Shown in pieces: positions 17,688 to 25,772 of a stretch of 33,372 bases of DNA; position 1 is the first letter of the stretch, and each line of letters opens with the position of its first letter. A model generated the notes under the pieces. The model saw only the letters and a list, made by a program, of their open reading frames with translations. It was not told the DNA's origin and did not search any database. A program made the position numbers and the translations under genes. The stretch is from Microcystis aeruginosa Ma_MB_S_20031200_S102 (GTDB taxonomy: Bacteria; Cyanobacteriota; Cyanobacteriia; Cyanobacteriales; Microcystaceae): assembly GCA_007095845.1 (NCBI GenBank), contig SFBI01000123.1, forward strand, positions 1 to 33,372. Reading direction: 5' to 3'.

Positions 17688-20312
17688 ATGTCTTTTGTCG
17701 GTTTACATATTCACAGTGATTATAGCTTACTTGATGGTGCTTCCCAATTACCGGCACTAATTGATCGAGCGATCGAATTAGGACAAACAGCGATCGCTTT
17801 AACCGATCATGGAGTCATGTATGGTGCGATCGAATTAATTAAAACCTGTCGTAATAAGGGAATAAAACCAATTATTGGCAATGAAATGTATGTAGTTAAT
17901 GGTGATATTGAAGTCAATCTTCGCCACCGAAAATATCATCAAGTTGTTCTAGCAAAAAATACCCAAGGCTATAAAAATCTGGTTAAATTAACTACTATTT
18001 CTAATCTGAAAGGTATTCAAGGTAAAGGCATTTTTGCTCGTCCTTGTATCAATAAAGAGTTACTCCAACAATATCACGAAGGATTGATAGTTACCAGTGC
18101 TTGCTTAGGTGGAGAGATTCCCCAAGCAATTTTAGCTAATAACAGAAAATTGGCTAAGGAAACTGCTAAATGGTATAAAAAACTTTTTGGTGATGATTTT
18201 TATTTAGAAATTCAAGATCACGGTTCTAAAGAAGATCGGATTGTTAATGTAGAAATAGTTAAAATTGCTAAAGAATTAGGAATCAAAGTAGTTGCTACTA
18301 ACGATTCTCACTTTATTTCCTGTTACGATGTAGAAGCACACGATGCCTTACTTTGTATTCAAACTGGCAAGTTAATTACTGAAGATAAACGCCTCCGTTA
18401 TAGCGGCACAGAATACTTAAAATCTGCTGATGAAATGCGTTTACTTTTCCGTGATCATCTGCCAGAAGATGTGATTGAAGAAGCGATTAATAACACCTTA
18501 GAAGTAGCAGAAAAAGTTGAACCCTATAACATATTTAATGAACCAAGACTACCTAACTATCCAGTTCCTGCGGGACATACTGCTGATAGTTATGTAGAAG
18601 AAATTGCTTGGTTAGGATTACTAGAAAGATTAAAATGTCCTTCTCGTCACGAAATTGAAACTACTTACAAAGAAAGGCTAGAATACGAATTAAAAATGTT
18701 ACAGAAAATGGGATTTTCTACCTATTTTCTCGTGGTTTGGGACTATATAAAATATGCTAGAGATCATGATATTCCCGTCGGTCCAGGACGCGGTTCTGCG
18801 GCGGGTTCTTTGGTAGCATATTCTTTAAAAATAACTAATATTGATCCCGTTCATCACGGTTTATTATTTGAGCGTTTTCTCAATCCTGAACGGAAATCTA
18901 TGCCTGATATTGATACGGATTTCTGTATCGAGAGACGGGATGAAATGATCCAATACGTCACGGAAAAATATGGGGAAGCTAATGTTGCCCAAATCATTAC
19001 TTTTAACCGCATGACATCAAAAGCTGTCTTAAAAGATGTGGCGCGGGTGTTAGATATTCCCTACGCTGAATCGGATAAAATGGCGAAAATGATTCCCGTT
19101 TCTCGCGGTAAACCCACACCTTTAAAAGTGATGATTTCTGATGAAACTCCCGAACCAGCATTTAAAGAAAGATACGATACGGAACCCCATGTGCGTCATT
19201 GGTTAGATATGGCAATTCGGATCGAAGGTACTAACAAAACCTTCGGAGTTCATGCTGCGGGAGTCGTCATTTCCTCCCAACCTTTAGATGAAGTGGTTCC
19301 CCTCCAGAAAAATAATGATGGAGCGGTAATTACCCAATACTTTATGGAGGATTTAGAATCATTAGGATTGTTAAAAATGGACTTTTTAGGGTTAAGAAAT
19401 TTAACCACTTTGAAAAAAACCGCCGACTTAATTAAACAAAATCAGGGCATAGATATTGATCTTGATCAATTGCCTTTAGATGAAAGAAAAGCCCTGCAAA
19501 TTCGGTCTAAAGGGGAACATAAAAAACTACCTCCCGATATTCTTAAAACCCACGGATTGCTAGAAGAAGGGGATTTAGAAGGTATTTTCCAGTTAGAATC
19601 ATCGGGGATGAAACAGATCGTTAAAGAGTTAAAACCATCGGGTATTGAGGACATATCTTCAATCCTAGCACTCTATCGCCCCGGTCCTTTAGATGCGGGA
19701 TTAATTCCCCTCTTTATTGGTAGAAAACACGGTAAAGAACCCATTCGTTATGATCATCCTTTATTGGAACCAATTCTTAAAGAAACCTACGCGGTTTTAG
19801 TCTATCAAGAACAGATCATGAAAATGGCGCAGGATTTAGCGGGTTATTCCCTAGGAGAAGCGGATCTATTGCGTCGAGCAATGGGTAAGAAAAAAGCCTC
19901 CGAAATGCAGAAACAAAGGGAGATGTTTATCGATGGTGCTGCTAAAAATGGTGTGGAAAAAAGAATCGCTGAAAATCTCTTTGAACAGATGGTAAATTTT
20001 GCCGAATATTGTCTAGGAGGTCAGACGTTAATTTTAACTGAGGAATACGGATTATTGCCAATCGCTAAAATTGTAAGCGAAGAAATTAACTGCACTGTTT
20101 ATAGTGTAGATAAAAATGGTTTTATATATAGTCAACCGATCACCCAATGGCACGAGCGAGGTTTACAAGAAGTCTTTGAATATACCCTAGAAAATGGGCA
20201 AACTATCCAAGCAACCAAAGATCATAAATTTATGACTAGCGATGGAGAAATGTTAGCCATAGATACAATATTTGAGCGAGGTTTAGATTTAAAATCCTCT
20301 GATTTTTCCTAA
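17688..20312 (+). CDS. dnaE-N: DNA polymerase III alpha subunit, N-terminal part, fused to DnaE split-intein N half
   Basis: The replicative polymerase is encoded in two pieces in many cyanobacteria and joined by protein trans-splicing. Residues 1-774 are the N-extein: PHP domain ([21 protein letters not shown]7/H9), palm with [14 protein letters not shown] (D407, D409) and D565 in [10 protein letters not shown], which form the catalytic triad, then [18 protein letters not shown] and [12 protein letters not shown]. The N-extein ends NFAEY. Residue C775 starts the 100-residue intein N half (20010-20309), which ends KSSDFS before the TAA. The matching dnaE-C with intein C half is not in this window and should lie elsewhere on the chromosome. 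The total of 874 aa is as expected for such a precursor. Confidence 0.97.
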   Translation: MSFVGLHIHSDYSLLDGASQLPALIDRAIELGQTAIALTDHGVMYGAIELIKTCRNKGIKPIIGNEMYVVNGDIEVNLRHRKYHQVVLAKNTQGYKNLVKLTTISNLKGIQGKGIFARPCINKELLQQYHEGLIVTSACLGGEIPQAILANNRKLAKETAKWYKKLFGDDFYLEIQDHGSKEDRIVNVEIVKIAKELGIKVVATNDSHFISCYDVEAHDALLCIQTGKLITEDKRLRYSGTEYLKSADEMRLLFRDHLPEDVIEEAINNTLEVAEKVEPYNIFNEPRLPNYPVPAGHTADSYVEEIAWLGLLERLKCPSRHEIETTYKERLEYELKMLQKMGFSTYFLVVWDYIKYARDHDIPVGPGRGSAAGSLVAYSLKITNIDPVHHGLLFERFLNPERKSMPDIDTDFCIERRDEMIQYVTEKYGEANVAQIITFNRMTSKAVLKDVARVLDIPYAESDKMAKMIPVSRGKPTPLKVMISDETPEPAFKERYDTEPHVRHWLDMAIRIEGTNKTFGVHAAGVVISSQPLDEVVPLQKNNDGAVITQYFMEDLESLGLLKMDFLGLRNLTTLKKTADLIKQNQGIDIDLDQLPLDERKALQIRSKGEHKKLPPDILKTHGLLEEGDLEGIFQLESSGMKQIVKELKPSGIEDISSILALYRPGPLDAGLIPLFIGRKHGKEPIRYDHPLLEPILKETYAVLVYQEQIMKMAQDLAGYSLGEADLLRRAMGKKKASEMQKQREMFIDGAAKNGVEKRIAENLFEQMVNFAEYCLGGQTLILTEEYGLLPIAKIVSEEINCTVYSVDKNGFIYSQPITQWHERGLQEVFEYTLENGQTIQATKDHKFMTSDGEMLAIDTIFERGLDLKSSDFS
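20010..20309 (+). other. DnaE split intein, N-terminal fragment
   Basis: The fragment has splicing block [19 protein letters not shown] (nucleophile Cys1), and block [13 protein letters not shown] with the conserved TxxH (Thr69-His72 of the intein). [14 protein letters not shown] and [13 protein letters not shown] lie between them. There is no endonuclease domain. It agrees closely with the naturally split DnaE inteins of cyanobacteria (Npu, Ssp) and, from memory, with the Microcystis one. Positions 3-4 are GG, where Npu has SY and Ssp has SF. Confidence 0.96.
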
Positions 20313-20409
20313 AAGTCTCTCCCTTTCTTTATAATTCAAGGCAGGGGATTTCAATAAAAAAGAGAAGCAGTAAAATACAGATTATAGCTAAATAGACCAG
20401 CGTAAAAAA

Positions 20410-20488
20410 ATGCTTTTTCTAGAACAATTAAAGCAAATACCAGACCGTAGTGACAACCCCAAAAAGTATCCTCTCTGGCTACTAATGA
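20410..20488 (+). pseudogene. N-terminal fragment of a transposase (ISAs1-like), interrupted by a MITE
   Basis: The frame MLFLEQLKQIPDRSDNPKK followed by YPLWLLMI resembles the opening of ISAs1-type DDE transposases, where a Leu-rich helix precedes an IPDPR-like motif and a hydrophobic YPL..IL segment. The frame meets the left end of a MITE-1 element at about 20489 and does not continue as transposase beyond the right end. Only about 26 residues remain. The family call is tentative because the matching stretch is short. Confidence 0.4.
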
Positions 20489-20608
20489 TAATAAATCCGT
20501 TGAGTATAAGCTCCATATTAGCACAGGCAAAAGACTTCAGATGTAAGATCGGACGAATGGCAAAAAGGGCAATAAATAATCAGTTTTTAATAACCAGATT
20601 TAGTATTA
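20489..20608 (+). mobile_element. MITE-1 family element
   Basis: The left end reads ATAAATCCGTTGAGTATAAG; the right block reads AATAAATAATCAGTTTTTAA followed by TAACCAGATTTAGTATTA. The ends form short terminal inverted repeats (TACTAAATCYG type). Its 120 nt carry no coding capacity. It lies in a transposase remnant. Confidence 0.7.
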
Positions 20609-20881
20609 AACGAGATTTTTTTTTATTTTTAAAAACTGAGTTTTTCACAGGGTTGCAGAGATGACATTTTTAGGGTAGCAAAAAGACGCTACTTTAAGGA
20701 TGAATTCATTCACCCCGTTTACATCTTTAGGAAATTGATTCTTATGGAACTCCAGTTTTAACGGTCAAAACTATTCAGTTTCATATTTTGTTCCTCTCTT
20801 GATGAGTTTTTGTTCGGCAAACCCTATATAATTAAACTTTGGATAATTTATCTCACCATATTTCTTGACCGCAAAAAACTG

Positions 20882-21517
20882 ATGTCCTCTTTACTCTCCG
20901 CTATTCCCCTCGATGCGATCGCTTATAATGCACAGGGTTTAGTACCAGCGATCGCTCAAGACTATCTTGATGCTACAGTTTTAATGATGGCTTGGATGAA
21001 TCGGGAATCTCTCGAAAAAACTCTTACCACTGGGGAAGCGTGGTACTGGAGTCGTTCCCGTCAAGAATTATGGCACAAAGGAGCCACCTCAGGCCATATC
21101 CAAAAAGTGCATCAAATTCGCTACGATTGCGATAGTGATGCTATCTTGCTGACTATTGAGCAAATTGGTGATATCGCCTGTCATACTGGCGAAAGAAGCT
21201 GTTTTCACCAAGTAAATTCGCAAAAATCACCGCCAGCGGCCGACACCCTCTCGGAATTGTTTAAAGTAATTTGCGATCGCAGAGACGATCCTTATCCGGA
21301 ATCCTATACCTGTAAACTTTTGGCCGGAGGAGATAACAAAATTCTCAAGAAAATCGGCGAAGAATCGGCAGAAGTGGTCATGGCCTGCAAAGATAATGAT
21401 GGCGATGCTATTGCCTCAGAAGTGGCCGATCTTTTCTATCATACCCTCGTTGCCCTCGTCTATCATCAAGTCCCCCTGCGAGATGTCTATAAAAAACTGC
21501 AAGACCGGCGCCGGTAA
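20882..21517 (+). CDS. hisIE: bifunctional phosphoribosyl-AMP cyclohydrolase / phosphoribosyl-ATP pyrophosphatase
   Basis: HisIE carries out steps 2 and 3 of histidine synthesis. The ATG at 20882 ([19 protein letters not shown]) gives 211 residues; a longer in-frame start at 20810 adds only non-conserved hydrophobic residues. The HisI domain (about 1-110) has [38 protein letters not shown], and the metal sites DCDSDAILL and [11 protein letters not shown]. The HisE domain (about 115-211) has [29 protein letters not shown] and [14 protein letters not shown]. Both domains look intact. The next gene begins 83 nt downstream on the same strand. Confidence 0.95.
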   Translation: MSSLLSAIPLDAIAYNAQGLVPAIAQDYLDATVLMMAWMNRESLEKTLTTGEAWYWSRSRQELWHKGATSGHIQKVHQIRYDCDSDAILLTIEQIGDIACHTGERSCFHQVNSQKSPPAADTLSELFKVICDRRDDPYPESYTCKLLAGGDNKILKKIGEESAEVVMACKDNDGDAIASEVADLFYHTLVALVYHQVPLRDVYKKLQDRRR

Positions 21518-21541
21518 TCAGTAATCAGTTATTGGTTATCA
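21515..21541. repeat. TAATCAG/TTATCAG repeat remnant at the hisIE 3' end
   Basis: Immediately at the hisIE stop lies TAATCAGTAATCAGTTATTGGTTATC, followed by AGATTTGAGTTTTT. It is the same repeat vocabulary as at 8781-8842. It explains why the longest in-frame start of the next gene (TTG at 21532) is not credible: it would translate this repeat. Confidence 0.6.
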
Positions 21542-21600
21542 GATTTGAGTTTTTACTGTTAATTTTCCGACTCCTGAATACTGTCTCCTACTTTATATTT

Positions 21601-22986
21601 GTGGTTTACGACTTAGTAATTATCGGTGCCGCTCCTGCGGCGAAAGAAGCAGCTTTGTTGGCTGTTCACCTCAAAAAAAGGGTGGCTTTAGTGCAACAGC
21701 CTTCTAGGGACAATTTAGAGGCATCTGAAGACATTTTTAGCAGGGGATACAGCCAAATTATTCATCTCTATAAACTGCTTAATTATTGGCAAAAAACGAC
21801 CATTTATCCCCAATGGCAACGGTTGCGGGAATGGCTAGAGGAAGTAGATAAAACTATTAATAAATATCATTCTTTGGCAAGATTAGCCACGGAAGGAATA
21901 GATGTGATATCGGGTGGGGGAGAATTTGTCCGGTTGCCCCATTTAGGATTCGTGGTTAACGGTCGGCAATTATTGGCTAAACACTATATTATTGCCACGG
22001 ATTTTTATCCGCAAGTACCGAAAATTTTAGGCTTAGATGAAGTTAATTATTTTACCGCTCAAAACCTTTGGCAAGAGCCAAATTTAGACAATTTAGGACA
22101 ACATTTAGCAATTATTGGTAACAGCAGCATGGCTGTGAGTTTGTCCCAAATTCTCCGACGTTTGGGGAAAGAAATTAGCTTAATTATCGAGGATAATTAT
22201 CTACTACCAGATATTGATCGGGAAATTTCCCATTTAGTTACTGCCATTTTAGAAGCGGAAGGAATTAAGATTTTACCAGGCTATTGTCCTAGTCAAGTGA
22301 AAGCGATCGAGGGTAAAAAATGGTTACAATTAGGCAATCGTGTTATCGAAGTTGATGATCTCATTTTTGCTGGTAATTATCAAGTCGATGAACGGGGATT
22401 AAATTTGGCTGGAGTTGGAGTTAAACTAGAGCAAGGATTAATTAGGGTTAATCAGCAATTACAAACCGATAATTCTCGCATTTATGCTCTAAATTTGCTC
22501 AGAAATAATTATCCCGATCCTACTTTAAATCACCGGGCTGCTTTTGGGTTAGTCAAGCATCTGCTCACGGGAGAAAAATTTAACTTTAATCCCCAGCAAA
22601 TTCCCTCATTTATTGTTTTTGATCCGACTATTGCTTGGGTGGGTTTAACCGAAAAAGCAGCCCAGGACAGCTATGGTGAGGAGGTAAAGATGATCAACTA
22701 TCCCATCAAAAATATGGTTCCCCAGCAAATCTGGGGAGAAACCACAGGATTTTGTCAATTAATCTACCGACAAGATGGTAAAATACTAGGAGCGCAAATA
22801 GTCGGTAATCAAGCGGCAGAAATGATTAGTATCATCAGTTTAGCTTTGCAAGAAAATTTAACCATACAATCCCTAAATAAAAATATTTATACCTGGGGAA
22901 GTATGGGAGAGATGATCGGAGAAATGACCCAATTAATCCCCCAGAAAAAATCTTGGTTAACTTGGCTAAAAAAATTATTTAGATAA
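21601..22986 (+). CDS. degenerate pyridine nucleotide-disulfide oxidoreductase family protein
   Basis: From the GTG at 21601 this is 461 residues with the overall plan of dihydrolipoamide dehydrogenase/mercuric reductase: FAD domain (1-155), NAD domain (about 165-285), and C-terminal dimerisation domain (about 345-461, from SFIVFDPTIAWVGLTEKAAQ). Key residues differ. The FAD motif GxGxxG reads GAAPAA (9-14), the CxxxxC redox disulfide is absent where EASEDIFSRGYSQ stands, the NAD motif reads GNSSMA (173-178), and the C-terminal HPTxxE motif reads YTWGSMGE. It therefore probably lacks disulfide chemistry and may bind cofactors weakly or serve as a scaffold. It lies 24 nt before the tmk-like gene, so it is likely co-transcribed. 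The start is chosen because upstream codons fall in repeat DNA. Confidence 0.75.
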   Translation: MVYDLVIIGAAPAAKEAALLAVHLKKRVALVQQPSRDNLEASEDIFSRGYSQIIHLYKLLNYWQKTTIYPQWQRLREWLEEVDKTINKYHSLARLATEGIDVISGGGEFVRLPHLGFVVNGRQLLAKHYIIATDFYPQVPKILGLDEVNYFTAQNLWQEPNLDNLGQHLAIIGNSSMAVSLSQILRRLGKEISLIIEDNYLLPDIDREISHLVTAILEAEGIKILPGYCPSQVKAIEGKKWLQLGNRVIEVDDLIFAGNYQVDERGLNLAGVGVKLEQGLIRVNQQLQTDNSRIYALNLLRNNYPDPTLNHRAAFGLVKHLLTGEKFNFNPQQIPSFIVFDPTIAWVGLTEKAAQDSYGEEVKMINYPIKNMVPQQIWGETTGFCQLIYRQDGKILGAQIVGNQAAEMISIISLALQENLTIQSLNKNIYTWGSMGEMIGEMTQLIPQKKSWLTWLKKLFR

Positions 22987-23010
22987 TTGGATCGAGAAAA
23001 AAATTAAATT

Positions 23011-23634
23011 ATGAAACCGAAATTTATTGTCTTTGAAGGTATTGATGGATCGGGAACAAGTACCCAAGCAAAACTCCTACAAGAATATTTTTTAAAACGA
23101 GGGGAAAAAGCAGTTTTAAGTCCCGAACCTTCCGAGGGTGTCATCGGTCGTTTGATTCGAGAAATAATGCAAACTAATCTTATTTATATCGAAGATCAAA
23201 ATAAATTTGATCAACAAATGGCCTATTTATTTGCAGCCGATCGCCATTATCACTTATATAATGATCACGATGGTGTTTTCAAACTTATTCACCAAGAACA
23301 AACCCATGTGATCACTACTCGTTATTATTTTTCTTCCCTGGCCTATAATTGCAATAATTCCGAAGAATTTGCTTTTGTTCAGCAGTTAAATCAGCATTTT
23401 CCCAATCCAGATTTAGTCATTTATATCGATGTTATTCCTGATATTTCTCTAGCAAGAATTAAAAACCGAGCCATCACAGAAGTGTACGAAAAACAAGAAA
23501 AATTAATGAAAGTTCGTCAGATGTTTCTCAATATATTTAAAGAATATAAAGATAATTGTTTACAACTGGATGGCAGTGATACAATAGAACAGCTTCACCA
23601 AAATATTATTAATTATCTTGAACAATTAATTTAA
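23011..23634 (+). CDS. tmk: dTMP kinase family protein with atypical P-loop
   Basis: The family phosphorylates dTMP to dTDP. The 207 residues begin MKPKFIVFEGIDGSGTSTQ. The P-loop (GIDGSGTS, 10-17) has Thr16 where the usual GSGKS/T has Lys. Other blocks are present: SPEPSEGVIGRLIREIM (EP substrate motif), AADRHYHL, TTRYYFSSLAYN (a variant of DRYxxSxxAY with Thr for Asp) and DLVIYIDVIPDISLARIKNR. The Arg-rich lid is weak. The start lies 24 nt after the flavoprotein-like gene and the stop is 4 nt before the MtrA/ThyA-like gene, so translation is probably coupled. It may be a dTMP kinase or a kinase for a related deoxynucleotide. Confidence 0.8.
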   Translation: MKPKFIVFEGIDGSGTSTQAKLLQEYFLKRGEKAVLSPEPSEGVIGRLIREIMQTNLIYIEDQNKFDQQMAYLFAADRHYHLYNDHDGVFKLIHQEQTHVITTRYYFSSLAYNCNNSEEFAFVQQLNQHFPNPDLVIYIDVIPDISLARIKNRAITEVYEKQEKLMKVRQMFLNIFKEYKDNCLQLDGSDTIEQLHQNIINYLEQLI

Positions 23635-23638
23635 ATCC

Positions 23639-25132
23639 ATGCTTAGTATAGAAACCACCCCTAAATTCACCTACCAACCCCACTATAAACCCAATCAATT
23701 AATCTGCGGTCACGGACAAACAGCAATTATCACGGGATGGACAGTAAAACAGTCCCTTGCTAAACATTTAAATCCTGACCAATACGCAGTGATTGGCAAT
23801 CTTTATAGTCCCACTAGAGGAATTAGTCCCCTGCTGAGAAACTTAATCGCAAATCCCCACGTTAGATACTTAGTTATTCTCAACGCTACAAAGGAAGATA
23901 AAAATTCTGGTAGCTGTCAATGTTTGCTAGACTTTTTTAGTCAAGGATTTCAGCTAGGGAAAAGTGATACAGGTCGAGAATGTTGGCTAATTAGTTCTCC
24001 CATCACGGGATATATTGACCAAGAAATTGACCGAGAAACTCTCGAAAAATTACGTCAATCGATTCAATATCAACTGGTTAAATCTATCTCAGAAGCGATT
24101 GAAACTGTCAAAAATTATGCAGCACAATCACCCCTACCAACTTGGGGAGAACCATTAATCTTTCCCCTCTTAGAAAATCTTCCTTCCCTCCTACCCGGAA
24201 CAAGATACGGTCATCGCATTGAAGGAAAAACTATTGCTGAAACTTGGGTGAAAATTCTCCAAAAAATTAAAACCACTGGCACAATTAGACCCACAGGATA
24301 TGATGGTAAATGGCAAGAATTAATTGACTTAATGGCCGTTGTCACCGATGAACCCCTAGACTTTTATTTTCCCGAACCTAATTATTTACCTATAGACAGA
24401 GCTTTTCTTACCGAATATATCGGACAAATTCTCGATGATTCCCCTATACACCAAGGAGTTAAATACACCTACGGTCAAAGATTACGCTCTTGGTTTGGAC
24501 GAGATCAAATTGCACAGGTTATTAATAAATTAATCTCAGAAATTGACGCAGCCAGTGCAGTTATGTCCCTCTGGGATGTGAAAGACCACGAAAAAGGAGG
24601 TAGTCCCTGTCTAAATCATATTTGGGTGCGAGTGGTGGAAAATGAATTATCTCTCACCGCAATATTTAGAAGTAATGATATGTTTGCAGCTTGGCCAGCA
24701 AACGCTATGGGATTACGCGCTTTACAGCAATATATTAGGAATGAGATTAGCAAGCAATCTGACTACAATTTATCAATAGGTCCATTGATTACTATCAGTC
24801 AATCGGCCCATATATACGATGATACTTGGGAAAATGTTGAACGATTAATCGCCACCCAGTACGATAAGATTATCAATCAGCGTGATTTTTTTGACCCTAG
24901 CGGTAACTTTTTGATTTCCGTGGAAGAAGAACAAATTCTCGTCCAACAAACTACCCCCGGCAGTGGGGAAATTGTCGCTTGTTATCAGGGCAAAAATCCC
25001 CTAAAATTAATTCGCGAGCTTGCTGCCACCAATCCGGCAATTATTCCCGAACATATCGGTTATCTGGGAATCGAGTTACAAAAAGCATACAATTGTCTCA
25101 AGAATAATCAACCATATATGCAAGACCAGTAG
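23639..25132 (+). CDS. MtrA-like domain fused to thymidylate-synthase-like domain
   Basis: This 497-residue protein has two recognisable parts. Residues 18-150 resemble subunit A of methanogen tetrahydromethanopterin S-methyltransferase: AVIGNLYSPTRGISPLLRNL, IANPHVRYLVIL and ISSPITGYIDQEIDRETLEK line up with MtrA, but the cobalt-ligand His is not seen. Residues about 190-420 resemble ThyA: YTYGQRLRSW, then SPCLNH with the catalytic-type Cys324, FRSNDMF (344-349, the RSxDxF motif), PAN (Asn355, equivalent to E. coli N177) and HIY (391-393, the HxY motif). The Arg pair that binds dUMP phosphate across the dimer is replaced by Ala-Ser (305-306). It starts 4 nt after tmk, so a role in deoxypyrimidine metabolism is likely. 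The exact reaction is unknown. Confidence 0.8.
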   Translation: MLSIETTPKFTYQPHYKPNQLICGHGQTAIITGWTVKQSLAKHLNPDQYAVIGNLYSPTRGISPLLRNLIANPHVRYLVILNATKEDKNSGSCQCLLDFFSQGFQLGKSDTGRECWLISSPITGYIDQEIDRETLEKLRQSIQYQLVKSISEAIETVKNYAAQSPLPTWGEPLIFPLLENLPSLLPGTRYGHRIEGKTIAETWVKILQKIKTTGTIRPTGYDGKWQELIDLMAVVTDEPLDFYFPEPNYLPIDRAFLTEYIGQILDDSPIHQGVKYTYGQRLRSWFGRDQIAQVINKLISEIDAASAVMSLWDVKDHEKGGSPCLNHIWVRVVENELSLTAIFRSNDMFAAWPANAMGLRALQQYIRNEISKQSDYNLSIGPLITISQSAHIYDDTWENVERLIATQYDKIINQRDFFDPSGNFLISVEEEQILVQQTTPGSGEIVACYQGKNPLKLIRELAATNPAIIPEHIGYLGIELQKAYNCLKNNQPYMQDQ

Positions 25133-25532
25133 TAGGGAGCTTATGAGAACATAAATTACCATTTATCTGCTGGGAGTACCCCCCAGAAAAAATAATCTAA
25201 AACCTGAGATAATTAAATAGATTACCTGAGTTGCCAAAATGGTTTGTGGAAATAACAGGTACTTCTACGGAATAATCCCATCATTATTTCGAGTCTGCTG
25301 AAAAAGCTTTTCTGGGGACAGGGTGTAGGGTTTAGGGTTTTACCCATTTTCATCTGGTCAATTATCTAATTTTCAGGGAAAAAGTAACTGAATTTTTCCC
25401 CCAATCACTCCAAGGGTCAAGACTTTTTGCAGTCCAAAGGGTCTAAAAGTTTTTACCCAACAAGGTCTTTAGATTTATTCAGCAAATCCTATTATAATAT
25501 CGGTTTTCGAGAATTGTCCATATACAAAGTCA
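25133..25532. other. intergenic region, probably mobile-element remnant
   Basis: No gene is supported in 25133-25772. In its left part TCTGCTGAAAAAGC (about 25293-25306) and TTTATTCAGCAAATCC (about 25473-25488) sit as imperfect inverted ends about 190 nt apart around AGGGTTTAGGGTTTTACCC-type sequence. This looks like a degenerate MITE, but it is single-copy here. The right part is a MITE-1 copy and the psbO terminator, listed separately. Confidence 0.35.
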
Positions 25533-25651
25533 GACTAAATCCGGTTATTAAAAACTGGTTATTTATTCTCCGTTTTGCCTTTTGAATGAGCAGAAAACGG
25601 GTTTCTGCGAGAAACCCGTTTTCTGTGCGTTACTCAACGGATTTAGTATTA
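25533..25651 (-). mobile_element. MITE-1 family element with palindromic insert
   Basis: The element is inverted relative to the other copies: it starts ACTAAATCCGGTTATTAAAAA and ends ACTCAACGGATTTAGTATT. The middle differs from the other copies and holds a perfect palindrome, CAGAAAACGGGTTTCT (25591-25606), then GCG, then AGAAACCCGTTTTCTG (25610-25625): a 16-bp stem with a 3-nt loop. Confidence 0.7.
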
Positions 25652-25710
25652 GCATTCATCCCCGAAGCACTCAAGCGAGGGACTTCTGCGGACAATAAGT
25701 TAAAGCTTAG

Positions 25711-25742
25711 AAAAAAGCGAACTTCTCTAGGGAGAAATTCGC
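25711..25742 (-). terminator. rho-independent terminator of psbO
   Basis: Read on the minus strand, GCGAATTTCTC and GAGAAGTTCGC form an 11-bp stem (one G-T pair) with a CCTA loop, followed by TTTTTT. It lies about 30 nt downstream of the psbO stop. This is a textbook intrinsic terminator. Confidence 0.85.
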
Positions 25743-25772
25743 CTTAATTTCCAGAAATTCTGAATTTATTAG

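Larger units (their letters stand above)
20313..20881. other. intergenic region with transposase remnant and MITE-1
   Basis: The 569-nt gap between dnaE-N and hisIE contains a transposase-like start (20410-20488), interrupted by a MITE-1 copy (20489-20608). After that lies AT-rich DNA with TTTTTTTTATTTTT (about 20618-20632). No other gene is recognisable in 20610-20881. The hisIE promoter should lie in its right part. Confidence 0.5.

Noticed and set aside
20813-20881. N-terminal extension of HisIE from a start at 20810
   Set aside because: The extra 24 residues are hydrophobic and unlike any HisI N-terminus; the ATG at 20882 gives the standard length.
21601-21800. Frameshift as the explanation for the missing CxxxxC motif in the flavoprotein-like gene
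   Set aside because: The frame continues with sensible sequence through all three domains, and the altered FAD, NAD and His motifs are substitutions in the right places rather than scrambled sequence.
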